Assembly: GCA_964362365.1 (NCBI GenBank)
Contig: CAYIEF010000007.1
Span: 1-33,128 of the forward strand
Origin: JACPIL01 sp964362365
GTDB taxonomy: Archaea; Nanobdellota; Nanobdellia; Woesearchaeales; GW2011-AR9
Length of the DNA: 33,128 nt
Reading direction: 5' to 3'
Shown in pieces: positions 24,883-32,042 of the stretch. How positions within the stretch are numbered: the stretch's first letter is position 1; every line of letters starts with the position of its first letter. The translations under genes were made by a program, and so were the position numbers. The notes below the pieces were generated by a model. It worked only from the letters and a program-made list of their open reading frames with translations, had not been told where the DNA came from and did not search any database.

Positions 24883-25869
24883 ATGTATAAGGTTCCTTTA
24901 GCGGAAATCAAACAGAAAATTCTGGATAGCGGTAAGATCAATAAGGATGAATTAGAACTAAAGCTGAAAGCTAAAATCAACGAACTTTCCGGTTTGATCA
25001 GCGAAGAAGGTGCAGCGCATATCATTGCCAATGAATTAGGTGTGGAAATTGTTTCTACTTCTACCCAAAAGAAGCTCAAGATAAAAGAGATTTATGCCGG
25101 AATGCGCAGTGTTACCACGCTAGGTAAAGTGGTGCGCAAGTTTGAAGTTCGTGAATTCGCCAAGGAAGATCGCAGCGGCAAGGTCTGCTCGCTTATCCTG
25201 GGAGATGAGACTAGTACTATAAGAGTAGTTTTCTGGAACGATCAAGTTGATTTGCTGAAACGCGTTTCTGAAGGAGATGTTTTGCTTTTAAAAGAAGGAT
25301 ATGTTAAGGAGAATAATAATGGCAAAGAGGTGCATCTGGGAAGAGAGGGGAGCATTGAAGTTAACCCGGAAGGGGAAACCGTGCAGTCAGTTCGGGAAGC
25401 AGCTGCGCATGAGCGAAGAAAAATAAGTGAGCTTCAGGACGGCGGCGGTGCAGAAATTGTGGGAACAGTAGTACAAGTCTTTGACCCTCGTTTTTTTAAT
25501 GTCTGCTCAGAATGCAATAGAAAAGTTACAGAATCTATGGGCGCATTCAGTTGCGCTACACATGGCGAGGTAAAGCCATCTTTATCCTACGTCATGAATC
25601 TTATCCTTGATGATGGCTCAGGTAATATTCGCAGCGTGCTGTGGAAGAATCAAACTACTCATCTTTTAGAGAAGACGGAAGAACAGATGGCTGTGTACAA
25701 AGAGAATATGTCTGCTTTTGAAGAGGTGAAAACTGATTTGTTAGGGGAGCAATTAAAGTTATTAGGCCAAGTCAAGAAGAATGAAATGTTTTCACGATTA
25801 GAGTTTAATGTCCAGATTGTCTCAAAGGCGAAGCCGGAAGAAGAGCTGGCTAGATTGGAGAAAGTGTGA
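24883..25869 (+). CDS. rpa: Replication protein A, large-subunit type (328 aa)
   Basis: Single-stranded DNA-binding protein of replication and repair. The ATG at 24883 has a GGGGTGGT site nearby; an upstream ATG (24844) would add a hydrophobic leader that does not fit the family. An N-terminal helical region (1-60) is followed by an OB-fold at about 66-165 (TTLGKVVRKFEVREF, GDETSTIRVVFWND, LLKEGYVKE). A second OB-fold at about 188-265 is interrupted by a zinc motif C208-x2-C211-x12-C224-x2-H227 and contains GSGNIRSVLWKN. This matches euryarchaeal RPA proteins. The next gene's ATG directly abuts the stop codon, indicating an operon with two small unknown proteins. Confidence 0.9.
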   Translation: MYKVPLAEIKQKILDSGKINKDELELKLKAKINELSGLISEEGAAHIIANELGVEIVSTSTQKKLKIKEIYAGMRSVTTLGKVVRKFEVREFAKEDRSGKVCSLILGDETSTIRVVFWNDQVDLLKRVSEGDVLLLKEGYVKENNNGKEVHLGREGSIEVNPEGETVQSVREAAAHERRKISELQDGGGAEIVGTVVQVFDPRFFNVCSECNRKVTESMGAFSCATHGEVKPSLSYVMNLILDDGSGNIRSVLWKNQTTHLLEKTEEQMAVYKENMSAFEEVKTDLLGEQLKLLGQVKKNEMFSRLEFNVQIVSKAKPEEELARLEKV

Positions 25870-26301
25870 ATGTTAAGGGCTAGAGTTATAAAGAAATTAA
25901 ACAGTTTAGGATATGATCCAGAAAGAAGCGCAAAAGGAACTTCTACTGATGTTTATAATATTGCTCGTGGTCATCTGAATGGTTTAGTGTTGTTTAGTGG
26001 AAGAGTTGTAGCAAAAGCAGGATTTACAACCCTTTTAGAAAACGACCACTTGCATGTAACCAATTTTAAAGTAGATGAAGAACGTTCTCTGTATATTAGT
26101 CCTCTATGGAAAAGAATCAAAGAAGAATATATCAGGATGAGCTGTGTTCAGACCAATGATAATATAAGGATAGAAGATAAAGTGATTGGCCATATCGATA
26201 GTTTTTCCTTAATCATTGAAGATGCTCGGAGAAGACCGGTGGCTACGTTTGAATTCTATAAGAAAAAGAGCGAAATGTTGTATGTGCCGAGAAAAAGCTG
26301 A
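25870..26301 (+). CDS. Unknown protein in the RPA operon (143 aa)
   Basis: The ATG immediately follows the RPA stop (TGA ATG), implying translational coupling. No signal peptide or membrane segment. The sequence is mixed alpha/beta: an N-terminal basic helix (ARVIKKLNSLGYDPE), a Gly-rich strand (NGLVLFSGRVVAKAGF) and a C-terminal basic strand pair (RRPVATFEFYKKKSEMLYV). In many archaea the RPA gene is followed by an RPA-associated protein, but clear similarity to that family could not be seen. A role with RPA is inferred from position alone. Confidence 0.8.
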   Translation: MLRARVIKKLNSLGYDPERSAKGTSTDVYNIARGHLNGLVLFSGRVVAKAGFTTLLENDHLHVTNFKVDEERSLYISPLWKRIKEEYIRMSCVQTNDNIRIEDKVIGHIDSFSLIIEDARRRPVATFEFYKKKSEMLYVPRKS

Positions 26302-26313
26302 TTGGAGGTAAAC

Positions 26314-26640
26314 ATGAAAACACCTAAAGAATTGCAACAAGTAGAACAGAAGAAGAAAGAAAGGAATAAGGATGAATATTTAGCAGAAGTAAGTATTCTG
26401 GAAACAGTATTAAGCCATGCTGTCGATATTGCTGTAGAGGAAGGATCTCTTACTGCTCAAGGTGGTTCCTTCCAACTTACTGTTTTTGAGACCAAATATT
26501 TGAAAGAAACATTAAATTATCTTAAAAGGCACGGATGGGATGCTCAATATACTCCTCAAGAACAAAGTTGTTTTAGCATGACTACAAAATCTGAAGGTTC
26601 TTACACAACCCATACTTTTAGTCTTAAGCCGCTAAAGTAG
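26314..26640 (+). CDS. Unknown small protein in the RPA operon (108 aa)
   Basis: The ATG at 26314 is chosen because a perfect GGAGGT site (26304-26309) lies 4 nt before it; the TTG at 26302 would include the site. The N-terminal 30 residues are highly charged and helical (KELQQVEQKKKERNKDEY). The remainder predicts a helix and strands (FETKYLKETLNYLKRHGW, SYTTHTFSLKPLK). Cytosolic, no recognised domain. The distance to the preceding stop is 12 nt. T-tracts follow, so it ends the operon. Confidence 0.8.
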   Translation: MKTPKELQQVEQKKKERNKDEYLAEVSILETVLSHAVDIAVEEGSLTAQGGSFQLTVFETKYLKETLNYLKRHGWDAQYTPQEQSCFSMTTKSEGSYTTHTFSLKPLK

Positions 26641-26643
26641 TGC

Positions 26644-26656
26644 TTTTTTCTTTTTT
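26644..26656 (+). terminator. Double T6 terminator after the RPA operon
   Basis: Two TTTTTT runs separated by one C directly follow the stop at 26640, consistent with archaeal U-tract termination. Confidence 0.55.
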
Positions 26657-26662
26657 CCTATC

Positions 26663-26760
26663 CACTGGACAAGCCACTGGTCAACAATCAATAGCTTCTA
26701 AATCTTCAAAATTTTATTGTTTTAACCGTTCTTAGCATAGCCACTCCCTCAGTGGACAAC
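26663..26760. repeat. Three related 11-nt direct repeats upstream of the BRO-N gene
   Basis: CACTGGACAAG (26663-26673), CACTGGTCAAC (26675-26685) and CAGTGGACAAC (26750-26760) are variants of one 11-mer, all ahead of the TATA box at 26772. They lie in the 173-nt gap before the BRO-N gene and could be operator sites. No proof of binding. Confidence 0.35.
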
Positions 26761-26771
26761 CTCACACAGAA

Positions 26772-26779
26772 TATATAAA
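26772..26779 (+). promoter_or_regulatory. TATA box for the BRO-N gene
   Basis: TATATAAA lies 34 nt before the ATG at 26814. The AGGTGG site between them gives a short leader. Confidence 0.55.
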
Positions 26780-26813
26780 CTTCCCTCCCTCCAGAAGTTA
26801 AAAGGTGGTAAAA

Positions 26814-27653
26814 ATGAAATCAGAATTAAACAAATTGTCCATTTTTGAAGGGAAAAAGATACGGAGAATTTGGCACAATGAAGAGTGGTATTTCTCCGTA
26901 GTGGATGTTATCGAAGCCTTAACTGATAGTTCTAACCCAAGAAATTATTGGAATATGCTTAAAGCAAGGGAAGCAGAACAAGGAATTGAACTGTACACAA
27001 TTTGTGTACAGTTAAAATTAGTGGCAGAAGATGGCAAACTGAGAGAAACTGACTGCGCCAATACCGAAGCCTTATTTCGTATTATTCAATCGATTCCATC
27101 AGCGAAAGCAGAACCTTTCAAACTGTGGTTAGCTAAAACCGGCTACGAGCGTGTCCAAGAAATAGAAAATCCAGAATTAGCCCAAAAAAGGATGAAAGAG
27201 ATTTACCGAGCGAAAGGCTATTCTGAGGGTTGGATTGAAAAAAGAGTGAGGGGAATAGCTATCAGAGATGAACTGACCGATGAATGGAAGAATCGTAATG
27301 TCGGGACAGAAAAAGAATTTGCTATCTTAACTGCAGAAATTTCCAAAGCAACGTTCGGCATGACTCCCAGCGAATACAAGAATTTCAAAGGCTTAAAACA
27401 GGAAAATCTCAGAGACCACATGAATGATTTGGAGCTTATTTTTACAATGTTGGGTGAGGCGTCAACAACAAAAATAGCGAGAAAGAAAGACGCGCAGGGA
27501 TTTGTAGAGAATAAAAATGCTGCGCAGGAAGGCGGCATTGTTGCAGGGGTTGCTCGGAAAGAGCTTGAGAGCAGAAGTGGAGAAAAGATAGTTTCTGAGG
27601 AAAATTATGTGCATTTGAGTGAGAAGGAAAAGAAATTCTTGAAAAAAAGTTGA
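26814..27653 (+). CDS. BRO-N / DinD-like protein (279 aa)
   Basis: The ATG at 26814 follows AGGTGG; a GTG inside that site is the longer alternative. The N-terminal domain (residues about 8-110) has the BRO-N pattern: IRRIWHNEEWYFSVVDVIEAL, then SSNPRNYWNMLKAR and the later PSAKAEPFKLWLAKTGYERV. The middle and C-terminal part (KGYSEGWIEKRVRGIAIRDE, TPSEYKNFKGL, LRDHMNDLELIFTMLGE) matches the extended BRO/DNA-damage-inducible protein D type of prokaryotes. The family is DNA-binding, often phage- or plasmid-borne, and used as antirepressors or damage-linked genes. Here it sits alone with its own promoter and no other phage gene nearby. The biochemical role is not established by the sequence. 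Confidence 0.85.
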   Translation: MKSELNKLSIFEGKKIRRIWHNEEWYFSVVDVIEALTDSSNPRNYWNMLKAREAEQGIELYTICVQLKLVAEDGKLRETDCANTEALFRIIQSIPSAKAEPFKLWLAKTGYERVQEIENPELAQKRMKEIYRAKGYSEGWIEKRVRGIAIRDELTDEWKNRNVGTEKEFAILTAEISKATFGMTPSEYKNFKGLKQENLRDHMNDLELIFTMLGEASTTKIARKKDAQGFVENKNAAQEGGIVAGVARKELESRSGEKIVSEENYVHLSEKEKKFLKKS

Positions 27654-27665
27654 AATACTAAAATA

Positions 27666-27881
27666 TTATCTCCCTAATCCTTTAACTTCTCGATTTTCAT
27701 ATGTTTTCCCATCTTGCAGTAAAACTTTTCCGCCAGACTTAAATGTTTCATAAGCATGTTGGTAAATAACTAATGCTTGGTGTATTATTTCCCCTTTATT
27801 CAAGCCGCTATCTTCACTAAGATCGTTAAGTACCCTATCTAAAGAAGAAGCAATAGTAACTATATATTCTTTATCCGCCAT
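27666..27881 (-). CDS. Small ribbon-helix-helix-type protein (71 aa)
   Basis: The ATG at 27881 lies one base after the TrmB stop on the minus strand, giving MADKEYIVTIAS. A longer reading into the TrmB gene is rejected. The pattern of a basic strand, then LDRVLNDLSEDSGLNKGEII as helix-turn-helix, then HQALVIYQHAYETFKSGGKV, is typical of ribbon-helix-helix (CopG/Arc-like) DNA-binding proteins, including the GGKVLLQDG ending seen in chromosomal members. It is probably a transcription regulator or antitoxin-like partner. No toxin gene is adjacent; its only operon partner is the TrmB regulator. Confidence 0.72.
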   Translation of the reverse strand: MADKEYIVTIASSLDRVLNDLSEDSGLNKGEIIHQALVIYQHAYETFKSGGKVLLQDGKTYENREVKGLGR

Positions 27882-27882
27882 T

Positions 27883-28677
27883 TCACTTCGCATTCCAAAC
27901 ATGCTCAAACATATTGTCCATAGCAGTAGCAAAGTATGGCGTCTTTACCCAGATCCCAATATCATAGGACGGATGAACCTCTTTATCATCCAGCATCATG
28001 AAGACTAAATCTTTTCCATCCACGGTCATGAACCGAGAATTGAATTTGCTGCTATGCTTTAGTTCTGCCAATCCTTTGAGGCTGTCAGCAGCAGTTTTAT
28101 TTTCTTTGGTAAGCGGAGCGGCAATTCTGATCTTAACTCCTTTCTTTTTAGCTTTTTCCAAGCTGGCTCGAAGCCCTTCCACTTTGCGCAAGAAGCCTTT
28201 TTCGGTAGTCATAATATTGACTGTCTTTTGAGCATCTTTGATCAAGAGATCTAAATGGTTGTAGAGATTGTTTCTGCCGCGCAGGCAGCTGCTGATGTCA
28301 GCCGGATCGACTAGACTGATGCCATTGTTGTGGAGAGTTTCCAATTCTTGCAATAAATCTGAACCCTTGACAGATTCCAGGCGCTTCACTTTTTCCTGAG
28401 CGTCAGTCTGCATATTTTTTCTAACTCTATCCACAACTTCCGTTGGAGGAATAGCGATATACTTGATCGGCTTTCCTAATTTCATGACCACAAATCCTTT
28501 TTTTTCCAAGGATTCAAGAACATCATAGCTTCGTGAACGGGGAACGTCAGCGATATCTGACAATTCTCCTGCAGTGGAAACGCCTCTGCTCAACAATGCC
28601 GCCCAGAGCTTGACCTCATATAGGTTCAAGTCAAAGTACCTGCGCAGCTGACTTAACAACTCCTCTTTCACAATCAT
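27883..28677 (-). CDS. TrmB-family transcription regulator (264 aa)
   Basis: The N-terminal winged helix (about residues 5-80) shows the TrmB pattern: LNLYEVKLWAALLSRGVSTA, IADVPRSRSYDVLESLEKKG and a wing GKPIKYIAIPP. A helical linker (VVDRVRKNMQTDAQEKVKRLE) leads to a C-terminal phospholipase D-like effector domain (LIKDAQKTVNIMTTEKGFL, KKGVKIRIAAPLT, SRFMTVDGKDLVFMMLDD). Related archaeal regulators bind sugars through this domain; the effector here cannot be inferred. The start is supported by GGAGGGG upstream on the minus strand. It is convergent with the BRO-N gene and translationally close to the RHH gene. A palindrome upstream may be its own operator. Confidence 0.85.
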   Translation of the reverse strand: MIVKEELLSQLRRYFDLNLYEVKLWAALLSRGVSTAGELSDIADVPRSRSYDVLESLEKKGFVVMKLGKPIKYIAIPPTEVVDRVRKNMQTDAQEKVKRLESVKGSDLLQELETLHNNGISLVDPADISSCLRGRNNLYNHLDLLIKDAQKTVNIMTTEKGFLRKVEGLRASLEKAKKKGVKIRIAAPLTKENKTAADSLKGLAELKHSSKFNSRFMTVDGKDLVFMMLDDKEVHPSYDIGIWVKTPYFATAMDNMFEHVWNAK

Positions 28678-28725
28678 TTTAATTTGCCCCTCCTCTTTTT
28701 CCTGTTTATTAGTGATAATGATTTG

Positions 28726-28743
28726 TTACTAGCTCATCAGTAA
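28726..28743. promoter_or_regulatory. Palindrome upstream of the TrmB gene
   Basis: TTACT-N8-AGTAA is a perfect inverted repeat in the 321-nt divergent region between the TrmB gene (minus) and the 28999 gene (plus). Its position about 50-65 nt from the TrmB start suits autoregulation. The same region has a GTGATA half-site (28712-28717) similar to known TrmB half-sites. Not proven. Confidence 0.35.
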
Positions 28744-28810
28744 AATAAACTACTATTAAAAGGTTGTGGTTGTACAAAATATAGGGTTTGGTTTTTTAAG
28801 AAGTCTCGAC

Positions 28811-28842
28811 GGGAATTTCAGATGAAAAGAGCAGAAATTCCC
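28811..28842 (+). other. Nine-bp hairpin overlapping the dispersed element
   Basis: GGGAATTTC (28811-28819) pairs perfectly with GAAATTCCC (28834-28842) around a 14-nt loop. The 3' arm is part of the repeated element at 28821. The rest of the 28678-28998 gap holds a second small hairpin (TGGCC/GGCCA near 28906-28920) and promoter-like AT-rich sequence, but no gene was recognised. Confidence 0.5.
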
Positions 28843-28854
28843 ACTCTTCATGGT
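28821..28854 (+). repeat. Dispersed element, copy A
   Basis: The element (GATGAAAAGAGCAGAAATTC...CATGG) matches copy B at 32889-32922 with a handful of differences and one indel. An ATG at 28822 opens a 13-codon ORF beginning MKRAEIP, ending at TAG 28861-28863. Whether the unit acts as RNA, peptide or DNA is unknown. Confidence 0.6.
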
Positions 28855-28967
28855 TGCGGATAGCTGCTTTTCAGGATTTTCTTTAAATTGATTTGAATGA
28901 AAAAATGGCCGCCATGGCCACAGAAACTCAAGGAAATCTATTCACAAATGTTCTGATAAAGGAAAAA

Positions 28968-28977
28968 CATTAAATAG
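28968..28977 (+). promoter_or_regulatory. TATA-like box for the 28999 gene
   Basis: CATTAAATAG lies 21 nt before the ATG at 28999, predicting a leaderless mRNA. Confidence 0.4.
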
Positions 28978-28998
28978 AATCCTTCAAATAAAAGCCTT

Positions 28999-29721
28999 AT
29001 GAGGCGATATTGGCCTATTATGGGAGCAGCCGGTGTAGCGGCAACGCTAGGATTGTATGCCTACGTTAACCGCGATCCGTTGTATGAAGAACCAGAAACA
29101 GAAGAATTCTTGGAAGAAGTTCCTGAATATGAAGAAGCACTGCCGGAAGATGAAATACCAGTTCCACATACTGCTAAGAAAACAGAAAAAGAAAAAAATC
29201 AAATAAAAAGAAAGCAGAATTCCCAAAAAGACTATCAAAAAGAAATTAAACCGAGAAATCAAGCATATAACCCAACATTACCAAAAGTATCTGGTTTAGA
29301 AGAAGTTGTGGAAGAAGAAAGGCCCTGGTATGATTTGCCGAAGGAGAAAAGAGAGGCTTTAACCATAACCAACAATTCTATCGAAGATTTTGGAAGAAAC
29401 ATGGATGAGCTATTTAAGCATTTTTTCGCCTCTTTAGAAGCATACGATTTCAAAGTGGCAGCATCATACATTGATGATCTTCAATGCAACCCTTGCATAA
29501 ACGAAATTACCGCCCAATATAATGCATATCTTTCTGACGTTATTGAAAATTGCCACAGACAGGATTTTAATTCTGTATTTAGAAAAATAATGTGGATGAA
29601 TCTATTTTTAGCAGAAAAACAAGATATACTTACTATAGTCAGCTATGATGAAGGGTTTAATTTGGCGCTTTTCATAAAAAAAGGAAACCAAGCCCTCGAA
29701 GCAATCGAATACTGCAAATGA
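28999..29721 (+). CDS. Membrane-anchored protein of unknown function (240 aa)
   Basis: MRRYWPIMGAAGVAATLGLY gives a single N-terminal helix. A strongly acidic stretch follows (ETEEFLEEVPEYEEALPEDE), then a Lys/Gln-rich low-complexity linker (about residues 57-95), then a helical domain of about 130 residues. The domain has Cys in LQCNPCINE and ENCHRQ and a terminal YCK. The layout suggests a protein tethered to the membrane with a flexible acidic-basic arm. Its stop overlaps the next ATG (ATGA), so it is co-translated with a TraB-family protein. No family recognised. Confidence 0.82.
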   Translation: MRRYWPIMGAAGVAATLGLYAYVNRDPLYEEPETEEFLEEVPEYEEALPEDEIPVPHTAKKTEKEKNQIKRKQNSQKDYQKEIKPRNQAYNPTLPKVSGLEEVVEEERPWYDLPKEKREALTITNNSIEDFGRNMDELFKHFFASLEAYDFKVAASYIDDLQCNPCINEITAQYNAYLSDVIENCHRQDFNSVFRKIMWMNLFLAEKQDILTIVSYDEGFNLALFIKKGNQALEAIEYCK

Positions 29722-30410
29722 ATAATCTCAAAATAATCGGAACTTCGCACATCGCCAAGCAAAGTATCGAGGAGATCAAGAAGGTAGTCGAAGAATTCCA
29801 GCCAGAGATTATGGCAGTAGAATTAGATCGTCAGCGCGCCATCGCCTTGACGCAGCAGCAGAAAAACAGAATCTCTTTTTCCGATATCGCTAAAATCGGC
29901 GTCAAGGGCTATGCCTTTGTCAAGATCGGGCAGTACATCCAGCAGAAGTTAGGGAAAGTTGTCGGAGTTTCTCCCGGCTCAGAGATGAAAACAGCGTTAG
30001 AAATTGCTCATGCAAAGAAACTGCAGGTTGCTTTGATTGACCAACCCATCAACATCACTCTCAAAAACTTCTCCAAAGAATTGACTTGGAAAGAAAAAGG
30101 ACAATTCGCTTTGGATCTAGTAAAAGGACTTATTTTTCCAAAGAAGCAAATGGAAAAATATGGAATGGAAGATTTTGATCTTCATAAAGTTCCCGAACAG
30201 CAAGTTATCAGTAAAATCATCAACCAGATGAAGAAACAATACCCCAGCATCTACAAAACTATTATTGCCGACCGGGACAAGTATATGGTCAAGCAGTTAG
30301 TGAAAATCATGCGTGAAGATCCGGAAAAGAAAATATTAGCTGTAGTTGGCGCAGGGCATAAAGAAGGGATGGAAAAGTTGCTGTTGAGAGTGGACATTGT
30401 CAGAACCTAA
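29718..30410 (+). CDS. TraB/PrgY family protein (230 aa)
   Basis: It carries the conserved blocks of the TraB/PrgY/GumN-like family: GTSHIAKQS (residues 8-16), AVELDRQRA (33-41), SPGSEM (85-90), LIDQPI (106-111), DRDKYM (185-190) and VVGAGHKEGM (209-218). The family has a Tiki-like fold with GxxH and conserved acidic residues that resemble metalloprotease sites; in bacteria, members help shut down pheromone signalling. This one lacks the C-terminal membrane segments found in many archaeal homologues and is short for the family, so it is probably cytosolic. It overlaps the membrane-anchored protein upstream by 4 nt. Confidence 0.9.
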   Translation: MNNLKIIGTSHIAKQSIEEIKKVVEEFQPEIMAVELDRQRAIALTQQQKNRISFSDIAKIGVKGYAFVKIGQYIQQKLGKVVGVSPGSEMKTALEIAHAKKLQVALIDQPINITLKNFSKELTWKEKGQFALDLVKGLIFPKKQMEKYGMEDFDLHKVPEQQVISKIINQMKKQYPSIYKTIIADRDKYMVKQLVKIMREDPEKKILAVVGAGHKEGMEKLLLRVDIVRT

Positions 30411-30426
30411 AAACTATATGGTCAAA

Positions 30427-30435
30427 ATTTAAATA
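30427..30435 (+). promoter_or_regulatory. TATA-like box for the EEP-fold gene
   Basis: ATTTAAATA lies 22 nt before the ATG at 30458, giving a leaderless prediction. Confidence 0.45.
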
Positions 30436-30457
30436 ACGAACCTCTTTTTCCTGTTTA

Positions 30458-31315
30458 ATGAAGAAACTTCCTTCTTTAGAGCTGGCCTTAATATCAGCTC
30501 TCTCCATGGGTTGCCAAAATGAATTTACCGTCATGACCTACAACATCGCCGCTCTTCCCCAAGGCATTTCCGCCAGCAACCCCGAAAAGAACGTCCCCCT
30601 CATCAGCCAGAAATTAGGCGAATTGAGCAGGAACGAGGAAAAGGAAATAGTCTTAGTTCAGGAAGATTTCTCCTACCATGGAGAACTTAATAAGAATGCA
30701 GGATATCCCTATAAAACAGAACCTCCTGAACATTATGAGAGTTTGGGCGACGGTTTAAACGCCTTCTCTGATTTTGAAATTACGGATCCTGTTAGACAAG
30801 CTTGGCGCGACTGCAATGGATACTTCGAAGACGGAAGCGACTGCCTTACCCCCAAGGGATTTACCATCGGAGAATATGAAATTGTCTCCGGAGTGAAAAT
30901 CGAAGTATACAATCTCCATATGGATTCTGGAGACTCGCCTAACGATGAATACGCTCGCGAACTGCAGATTGAACAGTTTATTGAAACCTTCAACCTTCGT
31001 TCATCCAGAAAAGCAGCCATCGTGGCTGGAGATTACAATACTGCTGGTAACTTGCTTTATCGGCTTAAATCTGCTACTGGTCTTGTTGATAGCTGTGATG
31101 TCCTAAGCTGCTCCGATCCTGACTCCATAGACCGCATCCTGTTTAAAAACAACGAATATGTCACTCTCATTCCCTTGGAACACCGTATTGATGCTGAATT
31201 CTTTGTGGACGAAAACGGCGAGCCTTTATCCGACCATCTTCCTGTTTCCGTTAAGTTTAAGGTTGTTGCCGGTCCCCCAGGGAAAGAACTCTTTATGAAA
31301 AATGAAGGAGAATAA
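30458..31315 (+). CDS. Secreted endonuclease/exonuclease/phosphatase-fold protein (285 aa)
   Basis: DNase I/sphingomyelinase-type metal-dependent phosphoesterase fold. Visible active-site elements in order: MTYNIAALP with N29; LVQED with E69; the loop YNLHMDSGDSPND with H154 and D156; AGDYNT (190-195); SIDRILF with D225; and LSDHLPV with D259-H260. The first 19 residues are hydrophobic and end MGC, a possible signal peptide or lipobox-like site; the helix is short and has an internal Glu, so export is likely but not certain. The substrate (nucleic acid, phospholipid or phosphoinositide-like) cannot be told from sequence. It has its own promoter. Confidence 0.87.
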   Translation: MKKLPSLELALISALSMGCQNEFTVMTYNIAALPQGISASNPEKNVPLISQKLGELSRNEEKEIVLVQEDFSYHGELNKNAGYPYKTEPPEHYESLGDGLNAFSDFEITDPVRQAWRDCNGYFEDGSDCLTPKGFTIGEYEIVSGVKIEVYNLHMDSGDSPNDEYARELQIEQFIETFNLRSSRKAAIVAGDYNTAGNLLYRLKSATGLVDSCDVLSCSDPDSIDRILFKNNEYVTLIPLEHRIDAEFFVDENGEPLSDHLPVSVKFKVVAGPPGKELFMKNEGE

Positions 31316-31327
31316 TTCCAGAATCTT

Positions 31328-31336
31328 TTTATAAAA
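31328..31336 (+). promoter_or_regulatory. TATA box for the 31357 gene
   Basis: TTTATAAAA lies 20 nt before the ATG at 31357, consistent with a leaderless transcript. Confidence 0.55.
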
Positions 31337-31356
31337 CCATATCAAAAGAACCCCCC

Positions 31357-32013
31357 ATGGAGCTCATAAACAGAATCGGTGGACTGGGAAAATTTTCCGT
31401 ACTCCCAGCTGAAGGACGAGCTATTCAAGAATTGCAACGTCTTGCATCTCACTACACCATAAAATATGGAATATCCCCGGACAACCAAGAAATCCACACC
31501 TTCAAAGAAATCATGAAAGGATTGTTTCCAGATTACCCCCTAGTAGCTAGAAGCAGCATGTGGTCTGGCAGATCTTTGTTGCGCCAAAATTGGTATGAAG
31601 GCCCTGGAGCAGTGCAAGAACTGGTTATTGACTCGAGACTGGCCTTAAACAGAAAAGGACTGCGAACTGATACTAGCTTGCGGATACTAAAACCAGCAGA
31701 CGGAAAAGACCTGGAATACTTTATGACAGTTATGGTAGATGACAGCTATGTTCCCGATTGCCGTGATGATGTTGCCCAGATTCTAGGAAGGAGAGAAAAT
31801 CCTCCACTGTGGGGATTATGGCAGATTCCTGAAAGACGCGTTCCACCTCGCTACGGAATTGCGGAAGTGGATAGATTGAAAGTGGCATTGCGCGTCCAAC
31901 AAGAAGCTTTTAGGATGGTTGAACCTGTTAGAAGGTCGCTAAATCAACTTCGAGAGAGATCTTTCTGCCGGGAGCAATACGAAGATGATTTGCATCGCTT
32001 GACTAATCAGTAA
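31357..32013 (+). CDS. Unknown soluble protein (218 aa)
   Basis: No signal peptide or membrane helix. The protein is rich in Arg and aromatic residues, with a pattern of helices (ELQRLASHYTIKYG, KVALRVQQEAFRMVEPVRRS) around a central beta-like part (LRILKPADGKDLEYFMTVMV). A stretch with MWSGRSLLRQNWYEGPG and the later RENPPLWGLWQIPERRVPP stands out by its Trp/Pro/Arg content. It has its own TATA box and is followed directly by the RNase P RNA promoter. No known family recognised. Confidence 0.78.
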   Translation: MELINRIGGLGKFSVLPAEGRAIQELQRLASHYTIKYGISPDNQEIHTFKEIMKGLFPDYPLVARSSMWSGRSLLRQNWYEGPGAVQELVIDSRLALNRKGLRTDTSLRILKPADGKDLEYFMTVMVDDSYVPDCRDDVAQILGRRENPPLWGLWQIPERRVPPRYGIAEVDRLKVALRVQQEAFRMVEPVRRSLNQLRERSFCREQYEDDLHRLTNQ

Positions 32014-32015
32014 TA

Positions 32016-32023
32016 TTTATAAA
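32016..32023 (+). promoter_or_regulatory. TATA box for RNase P RNA
   Basis: TTTATAAA overlaps the end of the preceding gene region and sits about 25 nt before the 5' arm of the RNA P1 helix (32045), exactly where an archaeal start site would be expected. Confidence 0.7.
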
Positions 32024-32042
32024 GTAGCCTCAGAACAAGAAT

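Noticed and set aside
27882..27932. N-terminal extension of the minus-strand RHH protein
   Set aside because: It overlaps the end of the TrmB gene and adds a hydrophobic leader that does not fit a small DNA-binding protein.
28821..28854. C/D box guide RNA interpretation of the dispersed element
   Set aside because: The GATGA start resembles part of a C box, but no properly spaced D and D-prime boxes were found in either copy.
28692..30457. Exact 17-mer CCTCTTTTTCCTGTTTA at 28692-28708 and 30441-30457
   Set aside because: It is low-complexity pyrimidine sequence before start regions of different genes on opposite strands. Without more copies it is treated as chance.
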